Assembly: GCA_977006965.1 (NCBI GenBank)
Contig: OZ345365.1
Span: 1,860,001-1,924,000 of the forward strand
From: Phymatolithon calcareum
Taxonomy: Eukaryota > Rhodophyta > Florideophyceae > Hapalidiales
DNA length: 64,000 nt
Direction of reading: 5' to 3'
Below the pieces are notes generated by a model that ran no database searches, was not told where the DNA came from, and saw only the letters and a list, made by a program, of their open reading frames with translations. Of this stretch, positions 11,109 to 22,127 are shown piece by piece (position 1 is the first letter of the stretch; each line of letters begins with the position of its first letter). A program made the translations under genes and the position numbers.

Positions 11109-12353
11109 ATATTCCAATATTTGAACAATAAGAACTTACTCTAGGGTTAGTTCTGGCGTTAATTAACGCATTCTGCATTAAAGAAAGAAAAAGGCCTGAA
11201 CTCACGCAGATTTCTCGGTGTACAGGAGGAGGCCAAGTGTTTCATGATGTGCCCAATTCTCACCAAATTAAAGCGCTCAGACCTCGATGAATGCCGTGTG
11301 TGGATGTGCCTGACAAAGTCGGCATGCCTCAATTGCTTCATCTCCATCCGATACCAACATGTTCTGGTCGAAAACCTGCTTTCTGGTCCATTTGGGAGAA
11401 TACGTGCATTGTAAGTTCTTTTCTCTGCGGAGCAACATGTGACGTTTTTCAACAGTATGTTATAGAATGGAAATTAAGAAGAGACGGAAGCTACAAGACA
11501 ACCCAAGCGACTCAGGCAGACGTTGAGAATGTGAATGAACAGTACAAGTACCGTTGTTCTTTTCCATTGCTTTGCAACCGTTTGTCCTGGATTTACTTCA
11601 ACTTTACATCTCGCAAGATTTGCACCACTCTTATAAAATTTGACACTAAGCGATAGTGAGCTTGCAGGGGTTTCGTTTATGACGTTTGAATCATTAGTAC
11701 TGTGTATGGATCCGAGTTGGCTACTTCATAATTGAGTGTATTATCTATGGTGGTCAGGGGTACTAGCAATATTATTTTTATTTCTTGGTAGAGAAAGTGC
11801 AGTAGGAAGTGAGCGGCAACTGAGAAGGCACTAGATGACATTTTGCTCTTCAGCAGAACCATCATTGAGAGTATGCAGAATGAAGAAGACCTGTACTGAA
11901 AGAAGAAGCGACATCTCGAAAACTGCTATGAAGAGCTATCAAAAACAACCGAGTACATGCTAGGGGCTCAGATAGAATATCAGACATAAGAGTAGAACCA
12001 CCCTAGTGAGGGTAGCACCTGAGGAAGCCTTGCCCGTATATTCGTATGACTGTGGGGCTTTAAAAAATTGCAATAAAAAAGCAGGAAGTGCAATAACAGT
12101 GCCGGTGTTTGCCAGCAATAAGTATTGCAATAAAGGATCTCAGTGCAATATGAAAACCAATAGTGAAAATCTACTTCAATTGAAGCGTTTCTAAGGTTAA
12201 TGTTGATCTCTACTTTTGCGGTAGGAGGGCGTCGCATATCTAATGACCACATCACCTATTTTCTCTTTCAATCTTTGTCTTATTTTCCAGTACAATTTTC
12301 TCAAAACGTTTAGCTAGTTCAATACATCTTAAGCTCTAAGCTCTTCGAACCCT
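11109..12353. other. Intergenic with scattered GCAATA motifs, no gene recognised
   Basis: Between about 12065 and 12155 the hexamer GCAATA occurs several times, resembling the subterminal repeat clusters at 30.7 and 54.9 kb. Otherwise nothing interpretable. Confidence 0.4.
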
Positions 12354-15300
12354 CTATCGTATCATGGAGTGTATTTTCCTTATCAGATCCATAGCGCGAA
12401 TCCGGTTTTCGGGAACCTGTTCTCCACCACGTCGCAATAGTACGGCTAAGTTCACCATTGCATTTAAGTCTGCAAACTCGTCCATGGCGCGAGAATACAG
12501 TTCAACTGCACGCATGATGTTTGTTTGCACGCCATCTCCGCCATGTTCAAGTAAATAAGCAAGCTTCTTAATTGCAATTAAGCCCCCCTCCTCTTCCACG
12601 GCACGGGAAAAGAGTTGCACAGCACGGGATAGATCCATCGGAACACCATCAGGGCCATCTTGGAGCAGCATCCCCAGGGCGATCATGTCAGGAGCATACG
12701 CCCCCTCGTTGATGGCACGATTATAGAGGGCTACTGCACGGCACGGGTCTGCCGATACTCCTTCAGATCCATCTGCCAGCAAAAATGCCAAGACGTACAT
12801 CATGTACATATGAGGCCTCATCAATTGCTCATGTGAATAGCTCCACAGTACGAAACGGATCTGCTGGGACACCATCCGCTCCAAATTTGAGCAAGACCCC
12901 CAATACGAGCATTGCACATGCTAACCCGCCGTCCACTGCACGTTTGTAGAGCTCTACTGCCCGACGTGGATCTGCCGGTACTCCTTCAGCTCCATTTTCC
13001 AATAATCTTGCTGAGTTGAATATCGCCTCCACATTTCCGCCCTCATTCATTGCCTTCGTGCAGAGCTCCACTGCACGAACCGGATCTGCCGGAACACCAT
13101 CCGCACCATAATGGAGGAGGGGATATTTGATGATTTTATTTTTGAGAGCTCCCAAAGCCTCACCTTGGAGTAACGGGGCAGCTCTTGCATAATCTCCACG
13201 CTAAAGTCATCTGGCTGCTCAAAACGTTCTTGATTCGTAATTCTCTCCCAACAAGAGCTCCTGTGAGTCTCTTGCACTCAAACTCAATTTCTGTACTCAT
13301 CTTCGATGACGCTAGAGTACGTTGTAAGGCGGCTAGTTCGATCACCGCGGTAATCCCACAGTAGGCACCCAACACTGATTTCCTCCAAAGGGGTGGTTCG
13401 GTTGAATGTCAACCTTAGGCACCTTAAACGTGTTGTTCTTTCTCCTATGTAAAGGATCCCTGGTAGCTTGCCTTCAATAGGAATCTTCATTGATCTGCCT
13501 TCTTCTTCTTTTTCCCATACCTTAATTGTTTCTTCTCTCTTCCTCTTCTTCGTGACAGATCCCTCCTGGGCTTTCTGAAGGGCTTGTCGCAAGTCTTCAT
13601 ACATCTTGAGATATTCAATATCCTTCATTGCTTCCTTTACGTCCTCATCTCTTCCAACGTACTCTTCTGTTTCTTCAAGGCGCTTTTTGTGTCTTACCAG
13701 GCTTAATGCAAACCTTTCTGCTTGATGACGTCTCCTCATCTTTGGTGGTCCCAGTCGGCACAGAACTCGCATTCGGTCCCGGCGGTGTTCGGCATACTTT
13801 CCGAAAACATTCTTGTAGAACAAGCCCTCTGCCGACTCGATTGCCGAGAGCAATCGATTTGTCATTGGAGTAACGTGTAACGCATACTCCCATTTCGGGA
13901 TAATTAGCGACTTAAAGATCTTGATGCATGTCTCCGGTTTGAATCCTCGAACATTCACTCCAAGCTCCCGAAGCTTATGTATGCATCCTGCAGCATTTCG
14001 AACTCTTGCTATGGCCGTGTCATCCGTAACACCCTTGTTATTCATGCTCACCCCAAGATACGAGAGTCGCCAGGCTTGATATAGTTATCGTCCCGCTAAG
14101 TAAAACGTGTGCTTCTGAAGTCCTTTGTACTTAAGAACTTCGCTTTTTCCTGGTTTTGTGTTCCATTTCATGCCATTTTCGCTTGCCCAACTGGTCGCTA
14201 TATCAAGAAGTTTCTGCATTCCTCGTCCTGTCTTCGCTTGAAGCTGAACATCATCTGCGAACAATTGCACTGGGCTTTCTGAGACGTTCCTGTCTGTCTT
14301 GGAGACGGCTTCTGCGAATGTGTCCATGAATATATTGTATAGGCATGGACTAAGCGGGGAACCTTGAGGTACTCCTCGGTCGATGATACACCACGTTTCT
14401 GTCTCGTCTCCAGCTGATGTGACCCACGATGGTTTTACCATAATGGAGGAGATTCCCCAGGTCCACGATTGGGAAAAAATCCTCGCACACCTCAATTGCA
14501 CGACTTAAGAGCTCAACTGCACGACGTGGGTCTGCTGGAACTCCTTTAGCTCCATTTTTCAGCAAATGCGCCAGATGATATAACGCACGGACGTTTCCGC
14601 TCTCATTAAATGCTAGCGTGTATAGCTCCACTGTACGAACCGGATCTGCCGGAACACCGTCTGCGCCTTTTCGAAGAAAGTGACCCAAGTTAATCAGGAC
14701 ATCGACATCATCGCTTTCCTCAACCGCACGATTATAGAGCTCCAGTGCACGGCGCGGGTCTCCTTCAGCTCCAAGTTCTAGCAATATCGCCAAGCTGTGT
14801 ATTGCATCTACATCTCCACCGTCGTCAATTGCTCGAGCGTATAGCTCAATGGCAGGAACCGGATCTGTCGGAACACCCTCCGCGCCAGTTTGGAGCGAGC
14901 TCCCTAACTTGGTCATTGAATAAATATTCCCGCCTGCGTCGATGGCACGATTATAGAGCTCCGCTGCCCGGCGCGGGTCTGCCGGTACTTCTTCAGCTCC
15001 ATTTTCCATCAAAATCGCCAGATTGTACATTGCAACCTCATCTTCTTCGTCATCAATTGCTCGTGAGTAAAGCTCAATTGCACGAATCGGATCTGAAGGA
15101 ACATCCTCTGAGCAAGAGCGCCAAGTTGTACATTGCATCCAGGATCTCACTTTCCTTAATGACAAGATCATAGAGCTCCACCGCACGGCGTGCGTCTGCC
15201 CGTACTCCGTCAGCCCCATTTTTCATCACTTTTGCAAAATTATACATAGCAATCACTATCCATTAATTGCTCGTGTGTAAAGTTCAACAGCACGAACCGG

Positions 15301-15791
15301 CTCTGCCGGAAGGCCATCGGCGCCAAACATGAGCAGGTCCCCCAAGTTGGTCATGGCACGCACATGTCCGCCTTCCTCGATGGCACGGCTATAGAGGTTC
15401 ACTGCATGAGGTGGGTCTGCTGGCACCCCGTCAGCTCCATGTTGAATTAGCAATGCGAGGTTATTCATCGCATTGATATGCCCTTGTTCAATCGCGCGAG
15501 TGTACAGCTCCACCGCGCAAGGAAGGTCTCTTGGTACGCCCTCTTCGCCACGTTCGAATAATATCGCCAAGCTGGTCATGGCATCCATACATCCTTGTTC
15601 CTAGATTGCACGATTGTGCATGTCTATGGCACGAAGATGTTCTTCTGGGGCGCATTTGGCGCCAGTTTTGACGGCATCTTCATTGATTTCACTGGCAGGC
15701 GATTCCACCGATCGACTCGAGTTTGCTGGTACATTTCGTGCTCCCGGGATTCCCCATCTCACGGAAAGCAGGAGACAATGTGGGTCTGCAC
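12354..15791 (-). pseudogene. Fifth Sel1-like repeat gene, decayed and split by a LINE
   Basis: Reading the minus strand from 15791, the start (VQTHIVSCF) matches the signal-peptide start of the four intact copies. It is followed by a degraded linker, APEEHLRAID, and then about twenty 38-residue Sel1-like units with the familiar GADGVPADP-RAVELY pattern. The end, RAMDLIRKIHSMIR at 12354, corresponds to RAMQLIKQAYFSV of the intact copies. Defects include early stops in the leader and first unit, a frame change near 15130-15220, a LINE at 13120-14436, a TGA near 12830 and a frame change just after it. The frame on both sides of the LINE reads LLHYG and continues to GADGVPADP once the element is ignored. 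It is opposite in orientation to, and outside, the tandem array, and clearly more diverged, so it is an older paralogue. Confidence 0.85.
13120..14436 (-). mobile_element. 5'-truncated LINE (reverse transcriptase half) inserted in the Sel1-like pseudogene
   Basis: A 1317-bp insert is bounded by a perfect 15-bp duplication ACCATAATGGAGGAG (13105-13119 and 14437-14451), inside the codons for LLHYG. It encodes the RT palm (RGVPQGSPLSPCLYNIFMD, then LFADDVQL) and thumb plus a long charged C-terminal region (RRRHQAERFALSLV). A stop near 14085 and a frame change near 13380 break it. The 3' end matches the plus-strand copy at 32584-33766: GGGAGCT, an A/T-rich stretch with AAAATAAATCA, and ATATCCC. 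Loss of the 5' part with duplications of variable length is the normal product of target-primed reverse transcription. Confidence 0.92.
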
Positions 15792-16645
15792 ACGGGAGAT
15801 TGTTGAATTACCTTTCCACATACATGTTAGGCAAATCTCGAAGCTGACTTAAAATCTGATTTCAACGGTCGGACAGTCTCTCGGTCGCAGTGATGACAAG
15901 CGTTCCAGTGAATGCAAAAAAGAATCTCACCTGATGACAATGGGTCTGTAATCCGGCCACGTACGACCAAGGTTTCTCATTGTCAGAAAGAAGACACCAA
16001 CGTTTTTCTAGAATAATGAAATACCGTGTTGTTCGTACCATAGTTGCCTTGTGAGCATCAGAAAATACTATAGAATTAGCTGGGAACGAGGGCGCGGCTA
16101 CACATGTTTCTTTTTCTGTGACTCGTCAAGTACATGTAAGCGATGATCGGTTTTTGTTCAGTTGCTTCATCCACATCCCAAACTTGTCGCCTACCTTATA
16201 TCCTGGCAACGTTAGGCTGGCACCGATGCTTGACACGAGCTCCTGAAACCAGGTTTTTGAAGATGGAATGGAAACATTTATTCCATAGGAAACATACGTT
16301 TGTGATGAAATTGCCATCAGGGCCTAAAATTGGGCTGGCTGTCCCGAGTTGTGATCCTTGTCACCAATAACAGGAAGGTGTCGACTTTCCTCAAGTTGGG
16401 ACACATGGTCACCTACGCAATAAATCCACTTAATTACGACTCTGTTGGCACTTACCGACTCTACAAGCAACTATATCGAGGGCTGTCGACTGACACGACT
16501 CCGACGGCGTTCACGAAGAACACATCTCGACTTGTATGTATTAGTTAGACTTCGCATTAGTTTACTTGAGGGACTATTCATTCATTTATTTGCGTATTCC
16601 CCTTGTGGGACTAGCAACACATTGAGGGCATAAGCTTCTTCCATT
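15792..16645. other. Upstream of the Sel1-like pseudogene, nothing recognised
   Basis: No gene, repeat or RNA that I can support. The shared upstream block of the array units is not evident here. Confidence 0.4.
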
Positions 16646-17105
16646 CTAATCTATTTGTTGCGAGTTTGACTGATGCTTGCACGTCGAGGTCCGGGACGTC
16701 GCCAAAGATAGACTTTGGGGTTGCTCGGACGCAGTGAAGCAGCACTTGACGAACCAAGCGACTCTCATCCATCCTAAGAATGTGTCCGAGTCAACTCCAT
16801 CGTATGTCTCTGACGCACAATACCACATCGATAGTGGGGTCCCTAGATTCGTCGGCAATTGGTCTTCCCGATATTCTGAACAACATCTTGGCGCCTGTGG
16901 ATCTGAGTTTTTTGCGAACATTTTCAGTTAGCTTCCATGATTCGCAGCCGTAGACGAGAGTTGAGAGAACAGAGGAGCGCAGATACGTAATTGGAGATCC
17001 TGGGATAGGGCCTTTGAGGGACTGTAGTCATCCGCGTGCAAGATCCTATTCAGTCCATAGTATGCAAAGGTGCATCCATCAATAAGCTCAGATTTCATTG
17101 AAGCA
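16646..17105 (-). mobile_element. LINE C-terminal fragment, second family (minus copy)
   Basis: On the minus strand one frame reads LVYGCESWKLT and RKKLRSTGAKMLFRISGR, the usual region after the RT thumb. After a one-base shift it continues as HILRMDESRLVRQVLLHC and then PKSIFGDVPDLD. The GHxLRM motif and the YGCESW motif are typical of endonuclease-type LINEs. The frameshift makes it a dead copy. It shares the SIFGDVP-LD tail with the plus-strand fragment at 17525. Confidence 0.75.
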
Positions 17106-17524
17106 CAACGTCCGCTGTTGAAAGGCTGGATAAATCAGTGAGCGTCGTCAAAGCATCTACTTAGCCCATAGTGAAAAGTACTTGGTTTATACAAGCTGTC
17201 CAACTCGTCAGGCGAAGTGATCTATCCTCAACTTCACTTGGACGCGACTCTTAAATTCAGGTGCGTTTAAGAATCCCTAAACTAGCAACTGTTCTTCACT
17301 GACTCCAGGAACGGGCCCGTTAGAAGCCTAAATGAAGACTTGATGGAATGAGAGCTGTGGATGATCATATAACATGGAACGGAAAGCGTGTGGTATGCCA
17401 AAGAAGCGGGGCTTCCACGGACATCCCTCGCTAGTTGTAAAGCAGTATGTTGTCACGCAATCATCACGGTTTGTCTGCCATGACTCTGCCAGATGAGGCC
17501 GGCGGGGTTCCCTATTAACGTTGG
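17106..17524. other. Spacer between two LINE tails, nothing recognised
   Basis: Roughly 400 bp with no supported feature; it may hold more degraded LINE sequence. Confidence 0.35.
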
Positions 17525-17749
17525 ATGCGAATAACCCACTTGCTCCGATGGTTTCTTAGATTGGTCGAGCGGCACCTGGCCCGCCAGGTGCTGCAACAAT
17601 GCGTCACACTAACGCCAGAATCAATCTTTGGTGACGTACCCGGACTAGACGAGAAAGCCGCAGTCAAGCTCGCTAACGACAGGATAGAATGGAAGAAACT
17701 TAGGCCCTCGGCTAGCACCACTAGGGGAAAAGGCAAAATGAATGAATGA
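17525..17749 (+). mobile_element. LINE C-terminal fragment, second family (plus copy)
   Basis: The frame reads RLVERHLARQVLQQCV, then PESIFGDVPGLDEKAAVKLA and NDRIEWKKLRPSA, ending after KMNE with a (GAAT)n-like tail (AATGAATGAATG, 17738-17749). It is homologous to the end of the minus-strand fragment at 16.7 kb, and together they form a loose inverted pair. Confidence 0.65.
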
Positions 17750-18148
17750 ATGTTGTCATGCACGGTCACCCGATTCGGGCGGTTTAGGTCGACGTAGCAT
17801 ACGCAAGGGAATACGCACGCTACAAGTAAGCTAAATTGAGTTTTTTTTAAAAGCGTTTTTGTATACATACGAAAACACTTTCAATATATGCCATCTGGAT
17901 GTACTAGTTTACATGAGCTCTCTACGGAGCTTGTATGCATGAATAATTACGAGCAACAGAGCCGTAGAAAGCATTCTTGAAAAGATTCAATTCAGAGAAC
18001 GGACAACCGTGTTCTTGCCCGACAAAACTCTGCAGTGGAGAATTTGCACACTACAGCCACGGTACTCAACACGTTCCTACCGCGGGCTTACAGTCGGTCA
18101 CATAAACGAGAAGTTGTACACGTGGCATATTGTATTGCGTTCATGCCA
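17750..18148. other. 3' flank of the protease gene, nothing recognised
   Basis: No gene or repeat supported. This DNA is not part of the duplicated units. Confidence 0.4.
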
Positions 18149-19420
18149 TCATCTGCTAGTCATAGTGCCACCCTCTGATGGCGGTGCTGGAGGAGCCGGC
18201 GGAGCGACGGGCGGCGGTAGCGGAGGAGCGGCGAGAGGCGATAGTGGCGGAGCGAATGCCTCCTGGTGTGGTTGAGGTTGCACCGGAGGATCAGCTTCTA
18301 ATATTTCCTCCTCTTCGTCTTCTGGCTCCTCTTCGTTGTTCGCAGGATTCTGGTCTATGGGTGCTACAGGGGGTAGCCACACGGGCGGCTGGGTGACAGG
18401 GCGTGCTGGTGGCACGGCTACAAGGTCGCGAAGAATTTGGGAATCGCGTGTAATGGGCAGCATACCCGAATCGCAAATTTGCCATCCCTCACTCATGAGA
18501 ATTCCAGCCACGACAGGCCGACCTAAAACGCGCGACCCCTCCACATCGACAATAGCACCGCCTGATGAACCAATCCAAGATACGAGATCGACGGAATAGA
18601 ACGTACCGCCGAAATAATCTGACTTATATAGAGGTGAAATGGCAATGTCAATCACAAGCTGCCGACCACGCGCAACGTCCAGAGGGTATTGCGGTAGCAT
18701 GAATTCGCGGCGCTCATCTTGTCGTGCAATCGATTCGACAAATGTCGCTAATCCGGCATAGTCTCCTCGGAATGGCGCAAGCGTAGTAAGAACAACCACA
18801 TCATTGCCCTGACCAGAAGTCACCGTCTCGTTGGCGGCAGTTTCATAACTTGCCGGAATGCACGCCGTCTGCAACGGGTAGACGGAGACTCTCGGATCAT
18901 CTGGTCCAACTTTACCGGAAATGGCGTAGAAGTATCTCCGGCGCACGCTATCGTCTCCGAAAAGCCAGAAGCGCGCATCAGCTGGCGATCGTCGCTGATG
19001 AAAGACGCAATGCGCTGAAGAGAGAATTTTATCCGGACCAATGAACATTCCGGAGCAAATTGGTGTCATCTTACGCATGTTGAGGCCGCCCGTCCATGCC
19101 TCGTCGCTTTCCACGATGGACACCACGCCAGATAGGGGTACACCGTTGTATGTGGTAGCATCCTCTGGAACTGCAACACTCTCTACAAGTCCTCTACAGC
19201 GCGCAATGCTGCGCTTTCCGCGCCGTATACCCCCGTCCGGTCTAGTCTTGACGCGACTTCCGAGCACACCGGAACGCCGAATAGGTCCGCTGCCTCCCGT
19301 GTGCGGAATGGACTGGTCGTGACGACAGACCACTTGGGCGCGAGCCGAGCATGCAAACAATACGAATGGAAGCACAAGCAAGAGCGCGAAAGCCGCGAAC
19401 GGCGCGTTTGCGCGCGCCAT
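18149..19420 (-). CDS. Secreted trypsin-like (S1 fold) serine protease with acidic and proline-rich tail
   Basis: Single exon, 423 residues. A signal peptide is clear (residues 1-29, hydrophobic LLLVLPFVLFACSA, cleavage probably after ARA-Q or close by). The chymotrypsin-fold triad is visible: SSAHC gives His137, GNDVVVL gives Asp207, and GSSGGAI gives Ser286. The residue before the serine is Ser where most trypsins have Asp. The basic region RRGKRSIARCR (66-76) could be a pro-peptide cleavage site. After the protease domain (about residue 335) the tail has an EEEPEDEEEE patch and many prolines. It is head-to-head with the Sel1-like gene of the same unit, 4.4 kb apart. It is the only unbroken copy; units 2 and 4 hold pseudogenes. 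Substrate unknown. Confidence 0.88.
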   Translation of the reverse strand: MARANAPFAAFALLLVLPFVLFACSARAQVVCRHDQSIPHTGGSGPIRRSGVLGSRVKTRPDGGIRRGKRSIARCRGLVESVAVPEDATTYNGVPLSGVVSIVESDEAWTGGLNMRKMTPICSGMFIGPDKILSSAHCVFHQRRSPADARFWLFGDDSVRRRYFYAISGKVGPDDPRVSVYPLQTACIPASYETAANETVTSGQGNDVVVLTTLAPFRGDYAGLATFVESIARQDERREFMLPQYPLDVARGRQLVIDIAISPLYKSDYFGGTFYSVDLVSWIGSSGGAIVDVEGSRVLGRPVVAGILMSEGWQICDSGMLPITRDSQILRDLVAVPPARPVTQPPVWLPPVAPIDQNPANNEEEPEDEEEEILEADPPVQPQPHQEAFAPPLSPLAAPPLPPPVAPPAPPAPPSEGGTMTSR

Positions 19421-20394
19421 TGTTTGCGCAGACGGCCGAACGCTGCGGGCGATACTGTCGGGCGTACATCCTTGCGGTTTCCGCCATGAGTGTACAGGTA
19501 GCCGCGGGGGCTCATGGCGGAGGCCCGAGCGAAATTGTCAGTACCCGAATCGTGGGAATTCAGAAATCAGGCCCAGGTGAACGAGAAGAGATCGGGACGT
19601 AGTGGGTGCGAATTTAACGAGAGAGTCAGATGCAGACACTGCCCGCAGGCAGTGGATTTCTATGAGATTGAATTTGCCAGCTGCTAAACACCGCGCACGC
19701 GGGTTTGACATTGTCACAAATTGTTGACCCCTTGTCCGTAGATCTCGGTTGCCGTCGGCCACAGGTAGAATGCGGTATAACGACTCAGTGAAATGGCGGG
19801 TAGTGGAAATGGGAGGATCGTTCCTCAGCGCCCTGCTGCAGGGCCTTCAACGTACTTTCTGCGGCAGTTGTTTGTGGCATCGGCTAAACGGAAGAACTCC
19901 ACAACTGAATTTTCGCAGGTCGACGCATGAACATTGACCTTTTTACCTTCTCCTATCAGCCCAGTCATAAGAACCGCTGGATGACGGTATCGGGCCAAAC
20001 AGGGGTGTGTATTCCTACAATTAGCGTTAAAGTCAATTTAAAGTTGCACAGGGCGGTTCATACCGATTTGAGAAAAGATCGCCCCTTGTAATATGCTCAC
20101 GACGGAGACCCGCGTGGTCACAAAGCAGTGCGCTCAAGAGCCCCTAATTGTTCTCAAATGCTGTTTCATGGCACGGGCAGGCCCACATCAAGAAGAAGAA
20201 AGGTTATTTTCATTTAAAAGTTATCAACGCATCTGCCAACGCTTGGGGCAGCTTTCCTAGTGCCAAGAGGTTTTGGCTGGATTCTGTTTAAAGAAGAGTT
20301 TCTTTTTTCGGTGTAACACGATTCAGAGGACTACAAAAACCCACCTCTGGTCTCCTTCGGTACCTCAAGGGGGAAAATTTCTTGCAAGTAGTCA
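19421..20394. other. Shared upstream region of the protease copies
   Basis: Kept with few changes at 31658-32580 (unit 2) and 56017-56945 (unit 4), so it is part of the ancestral unit. It probably includes the protease promoter. No clear TATA box. The GC-rich stretch at 19430-19560 on the minus strand just upstream of the start may be 5' UTR. Confidence 0.5.
20200..20372 (-). repeat. Dispersed ~180-bp repeat with pyrimidine-rich CTT tail
   Basis: On the minus strand it reads GGAGACCAGAGGTGGGTTT, then AAAGCTGCCCCAAGCG, GCAGATGCGTT, an A/T-rich AAAATAA stretch and (CTT)n. Related copies lie at 32395-32580 and 56765-56945 (minus) and at 40432-40612, 50605-50795 and 62635-62800 (plus). Partial ends with the same CAAGCGTCTGCAAATGCGTT-AACTTTTAAATAAAAA core lie near 21320, 34385, 45735 and 58200. 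It may be a SINE or the 3' end of a LINE; the source element is not in the window. Confidence 0.55.
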
Positions 20395-20523
20395 TTAATT
20401 AGTGACATCATGAAACATGGTCAAGAGCTCGTCGAGTGCTCGTTTAGTCCAGGCGCTGTCCTCTTTGAAGAGCCTGTCCTTTGACAGGCCATTTATCACG
20501 TCTTCCATTTCATCTTTCCCACG
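20395..20523 (-). other. Short coding-like exon or gene relic, conserved in units 1, 2 and 4
   Basis: The minus strand has a 42-codon frame (GKDEMEDVINGLSKDRL, then WTKRALDELLTMFHDV) ending in TAA. Units 2 (33795-33923) and 4 (57009-57137) keep the frame, with changes such as TKR to SKG in unit 4. Immediately upstream in all copies is an in-frame TAA preceded by LSTSTLTELTG, which is also kept. It may be the last exon of a decayed gene or a retroelement piece. No family recognised. Confidence 0.35.
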
Positions 20524-20873
20524 TTAGCCGGTAAGCTCGGTGAGGGTGGAGGTACTCAGTCGTGGGAACATTCCAAACTCAACGAATAAACTTACCTTTG
20601 GAGAAGGAAAACTCTTTTTGTTTCCCCGTTAACACTGTAAAGCTCAAACGGTCTTCCTTTCGACCAGAACACTTTTAAGTGGAACCGAAGAATTCGTGTT
20701 TCATATGTGAAGAACGCAATTATTTGCGGGACTGGGAAGTTAAGCAAGAGCTTCGAGAACACATGAGAGGAGAGATCGACTTGAAATGGTGACTACTGAA
20801 CTGCAGCGGACACCGCGTAACAGGATCACTCTTTCGGAATTTATCAGAAGATAGTTGGATGTGCGGTGCAAAT

Positions 20874-21200
20874 CAAAGCATTGGAAAAAATAATTGCTAT
20901 TGTAATTATTTAAATTATTGTTCCAATAATTTATTCCTGAGTCTCGCATATTTATTGTATTTATTGAGATCGTCGTGGTTGCGACAATTATTGTATCGGA
21001 CTCCTCATTTTTTCGATCCGGTTATTCTATCGCGACAGAAAGTAGCAAGAAGGATCCAATAATTCGGGGAATAACCAGTTATTTATACCTCGCTGAACTT
21101 GAATACAATAATTTATTGCTTCTGCGTTCAACAATAAATTATTTATTCTCGACACTTTTCGAGAAAAGAATAAAAATAAATAAATAATTCCAATGCTTTG
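20874..21200. mobile_element. hAT-type MITE, 327 bp, with 8-bp target duplication
   Basis: Terminal inverted repeats are CAAAGCATTGGAA (left) and its complement TTCCAATGCTTTG (right). The 8-bp sequence GTGCAAAT flanks both ends (20866-20873, 21201-21208). The paralogous sites in unit 2 (near 34265), unit 3 (near 45605) and unit 4 (near 58073) have a single copy of this target and no insert. TIRs beginning CA-RNG with 8-bp duplications are diagnostic of hAT elements. The interior is A/T-rich with no transposase. Confidence 0.9.
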
Positions 21201-21693
21201 GTGCAAATAGATTAAATTCTCCTTCCACTTAGTCTACAATAATCTTGGTCCATTCTTCACACAAAAAACACTATGAAAACAGCCGAGACCATTCCTTTGG
21301 CCGTATGGCCCTCGAAAATTTGCTCCAAGCGTCTGCAAGTGCGTTGGTAACTTTTAAATAAAAACTCCCAGTTCTTCTTCTATAATTCCAAAGTCCCTTT
21401 GTATTCAAAGGACCACCAAGTTTAATTTCGATTCGTTCTCACACTCCAAAGGATTTCTGGTAAAGGACCACGAAGTTGAAGAACGAAAACCTAAGCTTTG
21501 CAACATCTGTGCAGTGATCCTCGGTGCCTTACGCGCTGGGCACCTTCCATGTGATAAAATTGCCTATTTTTTATTCTCGTGTGCCGAACTCATTTTCATA
21601 TACATTTGAAGATGTTTAGTTAGTTCAAGAAGAAATGCAGTGCAAAAACGATGATCATGTGGCTCTCAGACATTTCGTTGCCAAGCCATGTAG

Positions 21694-21997
21694 TTTGTTT
21701 GTTTGTTTGTTTGTTTATTGCAGGTTATTCGAATTACACAAAGTGTACACTATTCAACATCTAGGGGTCCTCTAAATGTTCCTGATATGGATCCATTCCT
21801 GGTACTCGCGTATCTGCTTCGCGCTAGTACTGCTGCACACCACTCCACGGCGACATCCGTGTGCCCTTTGCGGAACGTTAATTCAATTCTTGCTTGTGAC
21901 AGGACTCGAACCGGCAACCTCAACATTCCTGCCTGTATCATACCGAAATATGCGCACAGGTGCGCGGAGGCAGTTTTACCACTATACCACAGGTGGA
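21694..21997 (-). mobile_element. tRNA-derived SINE (unit 1 insertion)
   Basis: On the minus strand it starts with a tRNA-like head (GTGGTATAGTGGTAAAACTG as A-box region) and has a perfect Pol III B box, GGTTCGAGTCC, then about 190 bp of body ending in a (TTTG)n-complement tail, CAATAAACAAACAAACAAA. An 11-bp duplication AAGCCATGTAG flanks it (21683-21693, 21998-22008). Units 2, 3 and 4 have the uninserted site (34757, near 46085, near 58560). A second copy lies at 54055. Confidence 0.93.
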
Positions 21998-22127
21998 AAG
22001 CCATGTAGTTCTGTTAGCATGTCGGATTTGGAAAAGCAGGGGAAAAGATTTTAACGAGCTTAGGTCTTGCATTATTTCCTAAGACGACCTTGAAAACTAA
22101 TGAGCTTTGGTTTTGCGTTATATTCTT

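Noticed and set aside
21890-21997. A functional intron-containing tRNA on the minus strand (also at 54240-54334)
   Set aside because: The A and B boxes are present but the arms do not pair as a cloverleaf; the flanking duplications and tail show a SINE.
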